This document shows positions 14,656 to 22,263 of a stretch of DNA of 29,824 bases, piece by piece. The DNA is taken from contig CAZJOM010000050.1 in NCBI GenBank assembly GCA_964547645.1, forward strand, positions 1 through 29,824. The letters run 5' to 3'. The stretch is from SZUA-430 sp964547645. Lineage in GTDB: Bacteria > Pseudomonadota > Alphaproteobacteria > Micropepsales > Micropepsaceae. Position 1 is the stretch's first letter. Each line of letters opens with the position of its first letter. The notes beneath the pieces were generated by a model. The model saw only the letters and a list, made by a program, of their open reading frames with translations, did no database searches and had not been told where the DNA came from. A program made the translations under genes and the position numbers.

Positions 14656-15531
14656 TCAACCGGCATCCCGCTTCCCTTCGCGCACGCCCAACGGGTCGGC
14701 CTTCAGTTTCACGCCGCCAATGGCCGAGAGCCAATCGAGACCACTGCGCAGCCGCACCGCTTCACCGATGACGATGAGCGCGGGCGCGGCGATCTGGTTG
14801 GCTTCCGCATCTGCCGAGGCACGGGCAAGCGTGGTTTCGAGCACACGTTGGCGAGCTGTCGTAGCGTGACTGATCAGCGCAACGGGTTCGTCGGCGTGAC
14901 GGCCGGCGCTCAACAATTCGCGCGCAATACGCGGCAGGTGTTTCAGCCCCATATAAATCACGATGACCGGCGAGCCTTCGCCGAGTGAGCGCCAGTTGAT
15001 CGTGTCGGGCACGTCACCACCTGCCATGTGGCCCGTCACGAACGTCACCGCATGATTGACGTCGCGATGTGTCACCGGAATGCCCGCGTAAGCGAGGCCG
15101 CCGACGCCGGACGTAACGCCCGGAACCACGCGGAACGGAATCTCCGCTTCAACAAGCGCCAATGCTTCCTCACCACCGCGCCCAAAGAAGAAAGGGTCGC
15201 CGCCCTTCAGACGCAGCACGCGCTTGCCTTGGCGGGCGAATTCGATAAGGCGCAAAGAGATGTTGCGCTGTTTCGGACTTGGCTTGCCGCCGCGCTTGCC
15301 GGCGTACTCGACTTGCACATTGGGTCGCGCAAGTTTCAGCACCTCTTCGTCCACCAGTGCGTCGTAAACGATGACATCCGCCTGCTGCAGGGCGTTCAGC
15401 GCATGCAGCGTGAGCAGCCCCGGATCGCCCGGACCCGCGCCAACCAGCCAAACCCACCCCGGCTCAAACTGGGGCAAGGCCGCTGCGGCGCGGACGGCGT
15501 TCCAAGCAAACGGAAGGGCGGAATTGGTCAT
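14656..15531 (-). CDS. cobA: Uroporphyrinogen-III C-methyltransferase
   Basis: 291-residue SAM-dependent enzyme that methylates uroporphyrinogen III at C2 and C7 to precorrin-2, the branch point to sirohaem and cobalamin. Family blocks: WLVGAGPGDPGLLTLHALNA then ADVIVYDALV (SAM/substrate site 1), RLKGGDPFFFGRGGEEALAL (site 2), PGVTSGVGGLAYAGIPVTHRD and FVTGHMAGG. The N-terminal 24 residues are an extra tail. It is the single-domain form, not the CysG fusion; no oxidase/chelatase domain is present, and no nitrite or sulfite reductase gene is adjacent, so the pathway branch served is not determined. Convergent with the preceding gene with zero spacing. Confidence 0.95.
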   Translation of the reverse strand: MTNSALPFAWNAVRAAAALPQFEPGWVWLVGAGPGDPGLLTLHALNALQQADVIVYDALVDEEVLKLARPNVQVEYAGKRGGKPSPKQRNISLRLIEFARQGKRVLRLKGGDPFFFGRGGEEALALVEAEIPFRVVPGVTSGVGGLAYAGIPVTHRDVNHAVTFVTGHMAGGDVPDTINWRSLGEGSPVIVIYMGLKHLPRIARELLSAGRHADEPVALISHATTARQRVLETTLARASADAEANQIAAPALIVIGEAVRLRSGLDWLSAIGGVKLKADPLGVREGKRDAG

Positions 15532-15630
15532 ACCCCTATCTACGATCTTCCGTGTTGTTTTTCAATAATTACGTCCCATTTCGTGCATTGTGTTTACCGG
15601 CGCTTCGTAGCTGTCGGCTAGGCTTTGCCA

Positions 15631-16128
15631 ATGCGCAATATTGCCCTTTTCGCTGCAGCCATCGTGCTTATGGCTTTGGTTCTGGGAAACAGCCTCAGCA
15701 CCATTCCCGACGCATCGTCAAAGAAGAGCAACGGCGCCCGCGCCAACGTGCAAAGTCACGGAGGCGGCGATGTCGTACTGAAGCGTGGCTTCAGCGGCCA
15801 CTTCTTTGCCGATGTCGAGGTAAACGGCACCAACATCACCATGCTCGCCGACACGGGTGCGAGCGTCGTTGCGCTGAGCGTCGAAGATGCGGAGGCCGCC
15901 GGGATCAGCGTCGATAGCCTGAGTTTTTCCCGCACGGTCTCGACCGCAAACGGAGACGCCGACGCTGCACCGGTAACGCTGGACGAGGTCACCGTCGGCT
16001 CGATCACGCGCCGCAACGTCCCGGCGCTGGTCGCGCGCGGGTTGTCGGAATCGCTGCTCGGCATGAGCTTCTTCAATACGCTTTCCAAAGTCGCGATGGA
16101 ATCGGACGAAATGATGCTTCAGGACTGA
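15631..16128 (+). CDS. Retropepsin-like aspartic protease, membrane-anchored (copy 1)
   Basis: 165 residues: one N-terminal membrane segment or signal anchor (IALFAAAIVLMALVLGNSL), a linker, then a single-lobe clan AA aspartic protease domain (about 47-165) with the catalytic motif LADTGAS (Asp74), flap-like region and the hydrophobic-hydrophobic-Gly motif LLGMSFFNTL. This matches the bacterial TIGR02281-type clan AA family, expected to work as a dimer in the periplasm. ATG 15631 is preferred over TTG 15625. A closely related gene follows 24 bases later. Substrates are unknown. Confidence 0.9.
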   Translation: MRNIALFAAAIVLMALVLGNSLSTIPDASSKKSNGARANVQSHGGGDVVLKRGFSGHFFADVEVNGTNITMLADTGASVVALSVEDAEAAGISVDSLSFSRTVSTANGDADAAPVTLDEVTVGSITRRNVPALVARGLSESLLGMSFFNTLSKVAMESDEMMLQD

Positions 16129-16152
16129 GAGCGTTCGTGGCACGTTAAGCCC

Positions 16153-16839
16153 ATGAACCGCGTCTTCGTCCTTGTCGCTCTCTTGGTCGCCGTGACCGCA
16201 CTCATCGTTTGGGTTGCCGGCGGCGCGGGCCAAGTATTTTCGGCGGCGGGTGGCTCCCCCGCATTGCTCTACAATTTGGTGCTGCTTGGTCTGGTGCTCA
16301 CCTCCGTCGTCCTCAGGTGGCGCGGCAGCATCAGCGAGGCGCTGCAGTACTCGTTGATCTGGGCCGCCCTCTTCGCTGCATTGATTGTTGGCTATTCCTA
16401 TCGCGACGACTTCAAATCGGTGTGGCAGCGCGTCGCCGGCGAACTGAGCCCCGCCAGTCCGATGCAGCGCTCCGACGGCGAAGTGGTGTTGCGCCGTACC
16501 GATGACGGACACTTCCACGCCGACGTTGATGTCAATGGCGTCAGCATTCGCATGCTCGCCGACACAGGCGCAACGTCGATTGCACTCAGCGAATCCGATG
16601 CGCGGCGCGCCGGCATCGATGTCGATCAACTGCAGTACACAATGACCGTCTCCACCGCTAACGGCGACACACAGGCGGCACCCGTGACGTTGCGCGAGGT
16701 GCGGGTGGGCTCGATCGTGCGGCACGACGTGAAGGCTTCCGTATCGCGCGGGCTATCGGGCTCGCTGCTTGGCATGAGCTTCTTCAACACCCTGTCGCGG
16801 TTCACGATAGAAGCCGACGAACTCGTACTCAAAGATTGA
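16153..16839 (+). CDS. Retropepsin-like aspartic protease with three membrane segments (copy 2)
   Basis: 228 residues. Three hydrophobic segments (about 3-22, 36-55, 66-82) precede a protease domain with LADTGAT (Asp137) and LLGMSFFNTLSRF. From GDVVLKR/GEVVLRR onward it aligns with the previous gene with few gaps: HFFADVEVNG / HFHADVDVNG, TVSTANGDADAAPVTL / TVSTANGDTQAAPVTL. Tandem duplication followed by change of the membrane part is the simple explanation; this longer form is the commoner alphaproteobacterial architecture. The stop overlaps the ATG of phnN by one base (TGATG), so these three genes look like one operon. Confidence 0.92.
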   Translation: MNRVFVLVALLVAVTALIVWVAGGAGQVFSAAGGSPALLYNLVLLGLVLTSVVLRWRGSISEALQYSLIWAALFAALIVGYSYRDDFKSVWQRVAGELSPASPMQRSDGEVVLRRTDDGHFHADVDVNGVSIRMLADTGATSIALSESDARRAGIDVDQLQYTMTVSTANGDTQAAPVTLREVRVGSIVRHDVKASVSRGLSGSLLGMSFFNTLSRFTIEADELVLKD

Positions 16840-17366
16840 TGGCGCGCGGCACGCTGTTCTTGATTGTCGGGCCGTCGGGCAGCGGAAAGGACACGCTGAT
16901 CGACGGCGTGCGGCAGACACTCGCAAAAACGCACCTCTTCCCCCGCCGCGTCATTACGCGGCCGCGCGACGCTGGGTCAGAGGACCATATCGCGCAGACG
17001 CCGACCGAGTTCGAAGCCAGCGAGCAGGCCGGAAGATTCGCGCTCAGCTGGCGGGCGCATGAGCTCGCCTACGGGATCCCGGCGTCGATTGCGACGGACC
17101 TTGCGAATGGTAAGCACGTGCTTGCCAACGTATCGCGCACCATTGTGGAAGAGGCGCGCGCCAACTTTGCGCCGATCAAGATCATCGAGATCACCGCGCC
17201 CGTGGCGGTGCTACGCCAACGCTTGTCTGCGCGAGGGCGGGAAAGTGCATTGGAGATCGATGAGCGCATGGCGCGGAAATCCGCCGTGCGGCCGGACGTG
17301 GTGATCGTGAACGATGGCACAATTGAGCACGGAATTGCCGCGTTGCTTGCGGCGCTCCGGGCTTGA
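16839..17366 (+). CDS. phnN: Ribose 1,5-bisphosphate phosphokinase
   Basis: 175-residue guanylate-kinase-fold enzyme that phosphorylates ribose 1,5-bisphosphate to PRPP, the last step of salvage after C-P lyase. Walker A GPSGSGKDT at residues 11-19; FPRRVITRPRDAGSEDHIAQTP-like substrate block (here FPRRVITRPRD and SEDHIAQT), and SWRAHELAYGIPA, the PhnN-type variant of the nucleotide-binding loop that separates it from Gmk. C-terminal LRQRLSARGRES and REV-type lid are present. No phn C-P lyase genes are in the window, so it is an orphan copy downstream of two proteases. ATG 16839 shares one base with the upstream stop. Confidence 0.92.
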   Translation: MARGTLFLIVGPSGSGKDTLIDGVRQTLAKTHLFPRRVITRPRDAGSEDHIAQTPTEFEASEQAGRFALSWRAHELAYGIPASIATDLANGKHVLANVSRTIVEEARANFAPIKIIEITAPVAVLRQRLSARGRESALEIDERMARKSAVRPDVVIVNDGTIEHGIAALLAALRA

Positions 17367-17400
17367 ATTTCCACCGTCCGGCCCGTAACACCGGCCCTAT

Positions 17401-17618
17401 AGAAAGAGAGATGAACCACCAAGACACGAAGAACACCAAGACGCTTGCGAAGTAGCGGAAACGCTAAGTCGTTTCGAGGTTGTGTGGCACTGCGCGCCGC
17501 AGCGCAGTCTTCCTCCCGGCGCGAAGCACCCACCAAACTAGGGCGCAACGCGGCGAGGAGCGATAAGCACTTACCTCTTGGTGTTCTTCGTGTCTTGGTG
17601 GTGGAATTTTCTCTCTTC
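17401..17618. repeat. Palindromic repeat element with 26-bp perfect terminal inverted repeats
   Basis: A 26-bp arm at 17415-17440 (begins ACCACCAAGACACGAAG) is matched without mismatch by its reverse complement at 17577-17602. Purine-rich flanks (GAAAGAGAGA at 17402-17411 and TTTTCTCTCTT at 17607-17617) extend the symmetry imperfectly. In the middle, ACTGCGC/GCGCAGT (17489-17508) is a 7-bp hairpin. No transposase is encoded. CACGAAG-type intergenic repeats of this kind are widespread in bacterial genomes; a non-autonomous, MITE-like or REP-like element is the best description. It fills most of the gap between phnN and the phosphomannomutase gene; the transcript of both strands would fold into a long stem. 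Confidence 0.8.
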
Positions 17619-17641
17619 CTTTCTCAAGCGAAGGCCGGTCA

Positions 17642-19141
17642 ATGTCCACTTCCCCGCGCGCCGATTTGAAGCCGAACACGATCGAGTTCGAGACGTTGCC
17701 GCTCATCGCGCCGCAGGGCTTTCGCGAGTACGACGCGCGCTGGCTTTACCCGAATGAGATCAACCTAATCGGGATGCAGGTCTTGGGGCTGAGCCTCGCG
17801 ACCTTGATCCACGACTTGGGTGTTCGGCCGCGAATTGTCGTCGGGCACGACTATCGCTCCTACTCGATGAGCGTGAAGCATGCGCTGGCGCTTGGCCTTG
17901 TGAGCGGCGGGGCGGAGGTACTCGACATCGGTCTCGCACTTTCGCCAACCGCCTATTTTGCGCAGTTCGCACTCGACGCGCCGTGCGTAGCCATGGTGAC
18001 AGCGAGCCACAACGAGAACGGCTGGACCGGCGTGAAGATGGGCGCGGCGCGACCGCTGACGTTTGGGCCCGAGGAAATGACGGCGCTCAAGACCATCGCG
18101 CTGCAAGGCCGTGGCATCGTCCGCGCCGGCGGCACCTACCAAACGATCGACGGCATGCGCACGCGCTACCTCGACGATCTGGTCGCGGGCAAGAAGCTCT
18201 CACGTCCGATCAAAGTTGTGGCCGCGTGCGGCAACGGCACCGCCGGGGCGTTCGCGCCGGAAGCTTTGGCGCGCATCGGCGCGGAAGTGATTCCGCTGGA
18301 CGTCGGCCTCGACCATTCGTTCCCCCGCTATAATCCGAACCCGGAAGACATGAAGATGCTGCATGCGCTCAGCGATGCAGTGAAGCAACATCATGCCGAT
18401 GTTGGCCTCGCCTTCGATGGCGACGGCGACCGCTGCGGCGTGGTCGACGATCAAGGCCGCGAGATATTTGCGGACAAGGCCGCGGTCTTGCTCGCACGGG
18501 ACATTTCCTCCCGTCAGAAGGGCGCGCGCTTCGTCGTTGACGTGAAGTCGACCGGACTCTTCATGACCGATCCAGTGCTGACCGCAAACGGAGTCGTGAC
18601 GGAGTATTGGAAAACCGGACACTCCTACATCAAGCGGCGCGCCCACGAACTCAGCGCACAGGCCGGGTTCGAGAAGAGCGGTCACTACTTTTTCAACCCG
18701 CCGGTCGGACGCGGCTATGACGACGGCATCATCGCGGCGATCGCTCTCCTTCAGATGCTCGATCGCGCCGGTGGAAAGAAGATGTCGACGCTCTACGATG
18801 GATTGCAGAAAACCTTCGGATCGCCCACCATGGCGCCGCACTGCCCAGACGATAAGAAATACGGCGTGGTCGAGGAAATTGTCGCTGCCTATACGGCCGC
18901 CAAGGCGCGAGGCGAGAAGATCATGGGCCTTCCGATCCGCGACCTCGTCACCGTCAACGGCATACGCGTGACGCTCGAAGACGGCACCTGGGGGTTGGTT
19001 CGCGCGTCATCCAACAAACCCAGCCTCGTTGTGGTCGTCGAAAGCCCGGTGTCGGAAGAGCGCATGCGCGGCATGTTCGCCGACATCGACGGTCGGTTGA
19101 GCAAGAACCCGCTGGTTGGCGCCTACGATCAAAAGATCTGA
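17642..19141 (+). CDS. Phosphomannomutase/phosphoglucomutase
   Basis: 499-residue alpha-D-phosphohexomutase that interconverts hexose 1- and 6-phosphates for polysaccharide and nucleotide-sugar synthesis. Four domains are evident: phosphoserine loop TASHNENG (Ser122), metal-binding DGDGDR (residues 259-264), sugar-specificity region with WKTGHSYIKRRAHEL and FEKSGHYFFNPPVGRGYDDG, and phosphate-binding RASSNKPSLVVVVES. The sequence KTGHSYIK and the FF...GYDDG segment fit the bifunctional PMM/PGM group (AlgC/ManB type) rather than GlmM. Start ATG 17642 lies immediately after the inverted-repeat element, so the element supplies or disrupts its leader. Confidence 0.94.
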   Translation: MSTSPRADLKPNTIEFETLPLIAPQGFREYDARWLYPNEINLIGMQVLGLSLATLIHDLGVRPRIVVGHDYRSYSMSVKHALALGLVSGGAEVLDIGLALSPTAYFAQFALDAPCVAMVTASHNENGWTGVKMGAARPLTFGPEEMTALKTIALQGRGIVRAGGTYQTIDGMRTRYLDDLVAGKKLSRPIKVVAACGNGTAGAFAPEALARIGAEVIPLDVGLDHSFPRYNPNPEDMKMLHALSDAVKQHHADVGLAFDGDGDRCGVVDDQGREIFADKAAVLLARDISSRQKGARFVVDVKSTGLFMTDPVLTANGVVTEYWKTGHSYIKRRAHELSAQAGFEKSGHYFFNPPVGRGYDDGIIAAIALLQMLDRAGGKKMSTLYDGLQKTFGSPTMAPHCPDDKKYGVVEEIVAAYTAAKARGEKIMGLPIRDLVTVNGIRVTLEDGTWGLVRASSNKPSLVVVVESPVSEERMRGMFADIDGRLSKNPLVGAYDQKI

Positions 19142-19155
19142 TCTGGCGCTATCTA

Positions 19156-19179
19156 CCCCCCAATTTTGGAAGCGGGGGG
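19156..19179 (+). terminator. C6/G6 hairpin after phosphomannomutase
   Basis: CCCCCC (19156-19161) can pair with GGGGGG (19174-19179) around a 12-base loop, 14 bases after the stop. No T-run. The remaining 200 bases to the next start show no gene; they should hold the promoter of the outer-membrane protein, but I could not assign boxes. Confidence 0.4.
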
Positions 19180-19386
19180 ACGGCCCATATTCGCACGTTT
19201 CCTTTCTCGCACGGCCCCTGGACAACCCCACCGGCCAACAGATCACACTGTGATATTTTTGCATGGCGCCCCCGGAATCCGAATGCTTAAGGCAACCGAC
19301 GATTGAGCCTAGCTTGTTTCGCGACGTGGAGTTCATCTAGGGTATCGATACGACACGTACAGAATTGGTCGATGGGGGATTTGATC

Positions 19387-20094
19387 ATGAGTAAAGTTGC
19401 GATCGCCGCAACCGCCGCTGCTTTGTTGCTTGGGACGGCTCCGATGGCGCTTGCCGATGGCGGCGAAATTCAAAACTGGTCAGGCACCTACATCGGCGCC
19501 AACGCCATGTGGGGCCAAATGGGCACCGACATGGTGTCCACGACCAAGCTTGGACCATGGCCCGACCTCGCCGCCGGACAGCGCATTACATACGATATGG
19601 ACGGATTTGCCTTTGGTGCACAGCTTGGCGTGAACTGGCAGGCAGGTCACTGGGTCTACGGCCTTGAGCTGAGCGGTGACGTGGCCGAAATCAGCGGCAG
19701 CAAGAAGTCAGCGTTAGGGGAGTTGGACGACCAATATGAATCCACCCTCCGCAATCTTGCAATGCTGAACGCGCGCATCGGTTACGCGTGGGGGCGTTAC
19801 CTGCCGTACGTGAAATTTGGCGTCGCGGGTGGCAATGAACGTATCGAAGTTGTAGACACCACTGTCACACTTGGAGCTGGACGTGACCAAATCTGGCGCT
19901 CCGGCTATACTTTTGGCGGTGGCCTTGAGTTTGCTTGGCGCGGCAATTGGAGCCTCGCCCTCGAGTACGATTATACCCGCATGGGCAATCAGCCCCTCAA
20001 TCTAAGCGACGGCAACGCGGACTATAAACTTAACGATGCGGCGCAAAATCTCAACGCGGTGGCTGTGAAGGTCAACTATCGCTTCGGCAGCTAA
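19387..20094 (+). CDS. Outer-membrane beta-barrel protein (opacity/Omp25-like)
   Basis: 235 residues with signal peptide MSKVAIAATAAALLLGTAPMALA. The mature part begins WSGTYIGANAMWGQ, the classical first strand of OmpA/Omp25-type small barrels ('W-x-G-x-Y-x-G'), continues with alternating strands (FGAQLGVNWQAGHWVYGLEL, LNARIGYAWGRYLPYVKFGV, GYTFGGGLEFAWRGNWSLAL) and ends AVKVNYRFGS, close to the aromatic C-terminal strand signature of barrels. About eight strands are expected. Located in the outer membrane; function unknown, probably structural or porin-like. ATG 19387 with GGGGGA upstream is chosen over an earlier in-frame start lacking a signal peptide. Confidence 0.92.
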   Translation: MSKVAIAATAAALLLGTAPMALADGGEIQNWSGTYIGANAMWGQMGTDMVSTTKLGPWPDLAAGQRITYDMDGFAFGAQLGVNWQAGHWVYGLELSGDVAEISGSKKSALGELDDQYESTLRNLAMLNARIGYAWGRYLPYVKFGVAGGNERIEVVDTTVTLGAGRDQIWRSGYTFGGGLEFAWRGNWSLALEYDYTRMGNQPLNLSDGNADYKLNDAAQNLNAVAVKVNYRFGS

Positions 20095-20102
20095 TAGTCG
20101 GC

Positions 20103-20120
20103 GCGCGCTTCTGAGCGCGC
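20103..20120 (+). terminator. Hairpin after outer-membrane protein gene
   Basis: GCGCGC (20103-20108) and GCGCGC (20115-20120) form a 6-bp stem 8 bases after the stop. The preceding 13 bases TAGTCGGCGCGCG (20095-20107) are identical to those at the terminator of the quorum-sensing cassette (2690-2702). Confidence 0.5.
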
Positions 20121-20201
20121 AGCCTGCGAAGAAGGGCATTGAGGCGCTGGAGCTATCCGGCGCCTTACTTATTTCCTGAGGTCGTCCGCGCGCCGCAGCA
20201 A

Positions 20202-21038
20202 CTAATGCGCCCATGCCATGCGAAGCGCGGTCGCGCAGAGAAAGGCGCCGAATGCCAAGCGCAACGTCCGGCGTGAGAGGCGGTGCGCGATCGCAACACC
20301 CCAGGGCGCGGAAAGCATGGTCGCGGGAACGATCAGCGCAAGGCCAACTAAGTTCACATAGCCAAGCGAGAACGGCATCAGACCGGCCGCGTTCCAGCCG
20401 CTAACGATCATCCCAACCGTCCCTGGAAGCGCGATAATCAGCCCGAAGCCCGCTGCGGTCGCGACCGCCCGGTGGATAGGGACGTCGAACAGCGTCATCA
20501 CCGTGACGCCGAACGTGCCGCCGCCAATCCCCATCATGACCGACAGACAGCCATTCGCGAGAGCGAGCACCCAACTCCACAGCCCGCCCGGAACCCCGTC
20601 GCCCAAACGCCACTCCTCGCGGCCGAGCAGCATAAATAAACCAAGCGCGCCAGCGCCGGCCGCAAACACCGTCGTCAAACCTCTGCCGCCGATAACGGCC
20701 GCCAACCACGTGCCGCCAAGCACTCCGACCACCGTCGGTATGGCCCACGCCTTCAACATCGCCCAATCGACGGCGCCCTTCTTGTTGTGGCTCAGCGTTG
20801 AACGGATCGAGGTCGGAATGATCGTCGCGAGCGACGTGCCGACGGCAAGCGGCATGCGCACAGCCTCGTCGATGCCGAGGAAACCCAACGTTTGGTAAAG
20901 CACCGGCACGAGCACAATGCCGCCGCCCACGCCGAGAAGGCCCGCGACCGTGCCGCCGACCAAACCCGCAACCCCAACACCTGCCGCGAGCGCGATGAGT
21001 TCGCCGGTCGAGGCTGCCGCGAAGGTGTCGATGCTCAC
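20202..21038 (-). CDS. TauE/SafE family anion exporter
   Basis: 278-residue inner-membrane protein with about eight hydrophobic segments in two repeats. The repeat signatures are GTVAGLLGVGGGIVLVPVLY near residues 29-48 and NGCLSVMMGIGGGTFGVTVM near 162-181, each preceding a Pro/Gly-rich loop (MPLAVGTSLATIIPTSIRS; HRAVATAAGFGLIIALPGTV). Members export sulfite, sulfoacetate or related organosulfur anions; the substrate here is not known. Its start overlaps the dusA stop region by 4 bases, so the two are probably cotranscribed, without obvious functional link. Confidence 0.93.
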   Translation of the reverse strand: MSIDTFAAASTGELIALAAGVGVAGLVGGTVAGLLGVGGGIVLVPVLYQTLGFLGIDEAVRMPLAVGTSLATIIPTSIRSTLSHNKKGAVDWAMLKAWAIPTVVGVLGGTWLAAVIGGRGLTTVFAAGAGALGLFMLLGREEWRLGDGVPGGLWSWVLALANGCLSVMMGIGGGTFGVTVMTLFDVPIHRAVATAAGFGLIIALPGTVGMIVSGWNAAGLMPFSLGYVNLVGLALIVPATMLSAPWGVAIAHRLSRRTLRLAFGAFLCATALRMAWAH

Positions 21039-22066
21039 GCGGCAGCGAGCTCCGCACCGTCTTCCGTGACAAGGCGAAGCGCCGTCTCGATTACAGCAAG
21101 ACCCGCACCGCGTTTGACCGCGTGCTCGCTCAGATGGCGCCGGAAAGCGCGCGCGCCAGGCAGACCGTTGAAGAGACCTAGAACATGCTTTGTCATCGCG
21201 TTCAGCGGCACCCCCTTCGCGCGCTCCCGTTCGACATAAGGCAGGAACTTGCGGATCGCGTCATGACGCGACGCGACGGGCCTCGGCTCCCCGAAGAGCG
21301 CCCGATCCGCGTCGGCGATCAGCCATGGCGATTGATAAGCCGCACGCCCCATCATCACGCCATCAACATGGCTCAAGTGCTCGCGTGCTTGGTCGAGAGT
21401 GGTGATCCCGCCGTTGATCACGATGGCCAATTCGGGATGCGCTCTCTTCAACGCATAAACCAGCGCGTAGTCGAGCGGCGGAATCTCGCGATTATCCTTC
21501 GGCGACAAACCCTTCAACCAAGCCTTACGGGCGTGCACCACGAACGTATCGCACCCGGTGCGAGCGATACGTTCGACGAAGCCGAATAACGCCTCGCGCG
21601 GCTCCTGATCGTCGACACCGATGCGGCACTTCACAGTGACCGGAATGCGCACGGCAGCGCGCATCGCGGCGACGCATTCGGCCACGAGGTCCGGCTCGCG
21701 CATTAGGCAAGCCCCGAACGCCCCGCGCTGCACACGTTCCGACGGGCAACCGATGTTGAGATTAACCTCGTCATAGCCCTCGTCCTCGGCCATACGCGCG
21801 CAGGCCGCCAGATCGCCTGCATCACACCCGCCAAGCTGCAGCGCGACCGGATGCTCCGCCGGGTCGAACCCGATCAGCCGTTCCCGATTGCCGTGCATCA
21901 ACGCGGCAGTCGTCACCATCTCCGTATAAAGCCGCGCCCGGCGCGTGAGGATACGATGAAAGAACCGGCAATGCCGGTCCGTCCAATCCATCATAGGCGC
22001 CACACTGAATCGGTGCGTCAAAGGCCTAATTCCGCTCAATTTCTCTGACCTCAGTCGATCCAACAA
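21035..22066 (-). CDS. dusA: tRNA-dihydrouridine(20/20a) synthase
   Basis: 343-residue FMN-dependent enzyme that reduces uridine 20/20a in the D-loop of tRNA. TIM-barrel signatures: FSVAPMMDWTDRHCRFFHR at the N-terminus (FMN site), catalytic Cys107 in NLNIGCPSERVQ, GACLM, VKCRIGVDD, FVVHARKAWLKGLSPKDNRE (A-type specific), VINGGITT and GVMMGRAAYQSPW (phosphate binding). The C-terminal helical domain includes HVLGLFNGLPGARAFRRHLSE. The KAWLKGLSPKENRE-like loop identifies DusA rather than DusB or DusC. Overlaps the downstream TauE gene by 4 bases. Confidence 0.96.
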   Translation of the reverse strand: MLDRLRSEKLSGIRPLTHRFSVAPMMDWTDRHCRFFHRILTRRARLYTEMVTTAALMHGNRERLIGFDPAEHPVALQLGGCDAGDLAACARMAEDEGYDEVNLNIGCPSERVQRGAFGACLMREPDLVAECVAAMRAAVRIPVTVKCRIGVDDQEPREALFGFVERIARTGCDTFVVHARKAWLKGLSPKDNREIPPLDYALVYALKRAHPELAIVINGGITTLDQAREHLSHVDGVMMGRAAYQSPWLIADADRALFGEPRPVASRHDAIRKFLPYVERERAKGVPLNAMTKHVLGLFNGLPGARAFRRHLSEHAVKRGAGLAVIETALRLVTEDGAELAAA

Positions 22067-22263
22067 CTCACTGGATCGCCAAGCAAATCCGCGTCAGCTA
22101 AATAGCAGCCGTCGCGAAAATGCAAGGTTGAGACGCGGCAGACCCTGCCCTCGCTATGTTCTGCCTGCCCACATAAAGCACGCACAATCGAGTTCTCGAA
22201 TATCTGCAATGGGTGGCAATCTCGCTCCCTTGAACGCACATGTATCGAGCATCTCAGTGGCAC
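22051..22263 (-). CDS. Doubtful 70-residue ORF between hydrolase and dusA
   Basis: GTG 22263 overlaps the hydrolase stop by 10 bases and the frame runs to within the dusA start. The translation (for example VCRVSTLHFRDGCYLADADL) has no domain I recognise. Codon composition is less GC-rich at third positions than in neighbours. It could be a small gene, a decayed gene, or chance; otherwise this 187-base gap holds nothing I can identify. Confidence 0.2.
   Translation of the reverse strand: MPLRCSIHVRSRERDCHPLQIFENSIVRALCGQAEHSEGRVCRVSTLHFRDGCYLADADLLGDPVSCWID

Noticed and set aside
15718..16725. Long minus-strand frame opposite the two retropepsin genes
   Set aside because: The plus strand encodes clear paralogous proteases with catalytic motifs; the opposite frame has no recognisable features.
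17445..17706. Small ORFs inside the inverted-repeat element (both strands)
   Set aside because: Their translations are products of the repeat arms (LGVLRVLVV-type peptides) and carry no ribosome sites; the element is better seen as non-coding.
22067..22253. tRNA or small RNA near dusA
   Set aside because: No cloverleaf, TTCGAATC-type T-loop or strong hairpin was found in the gap.
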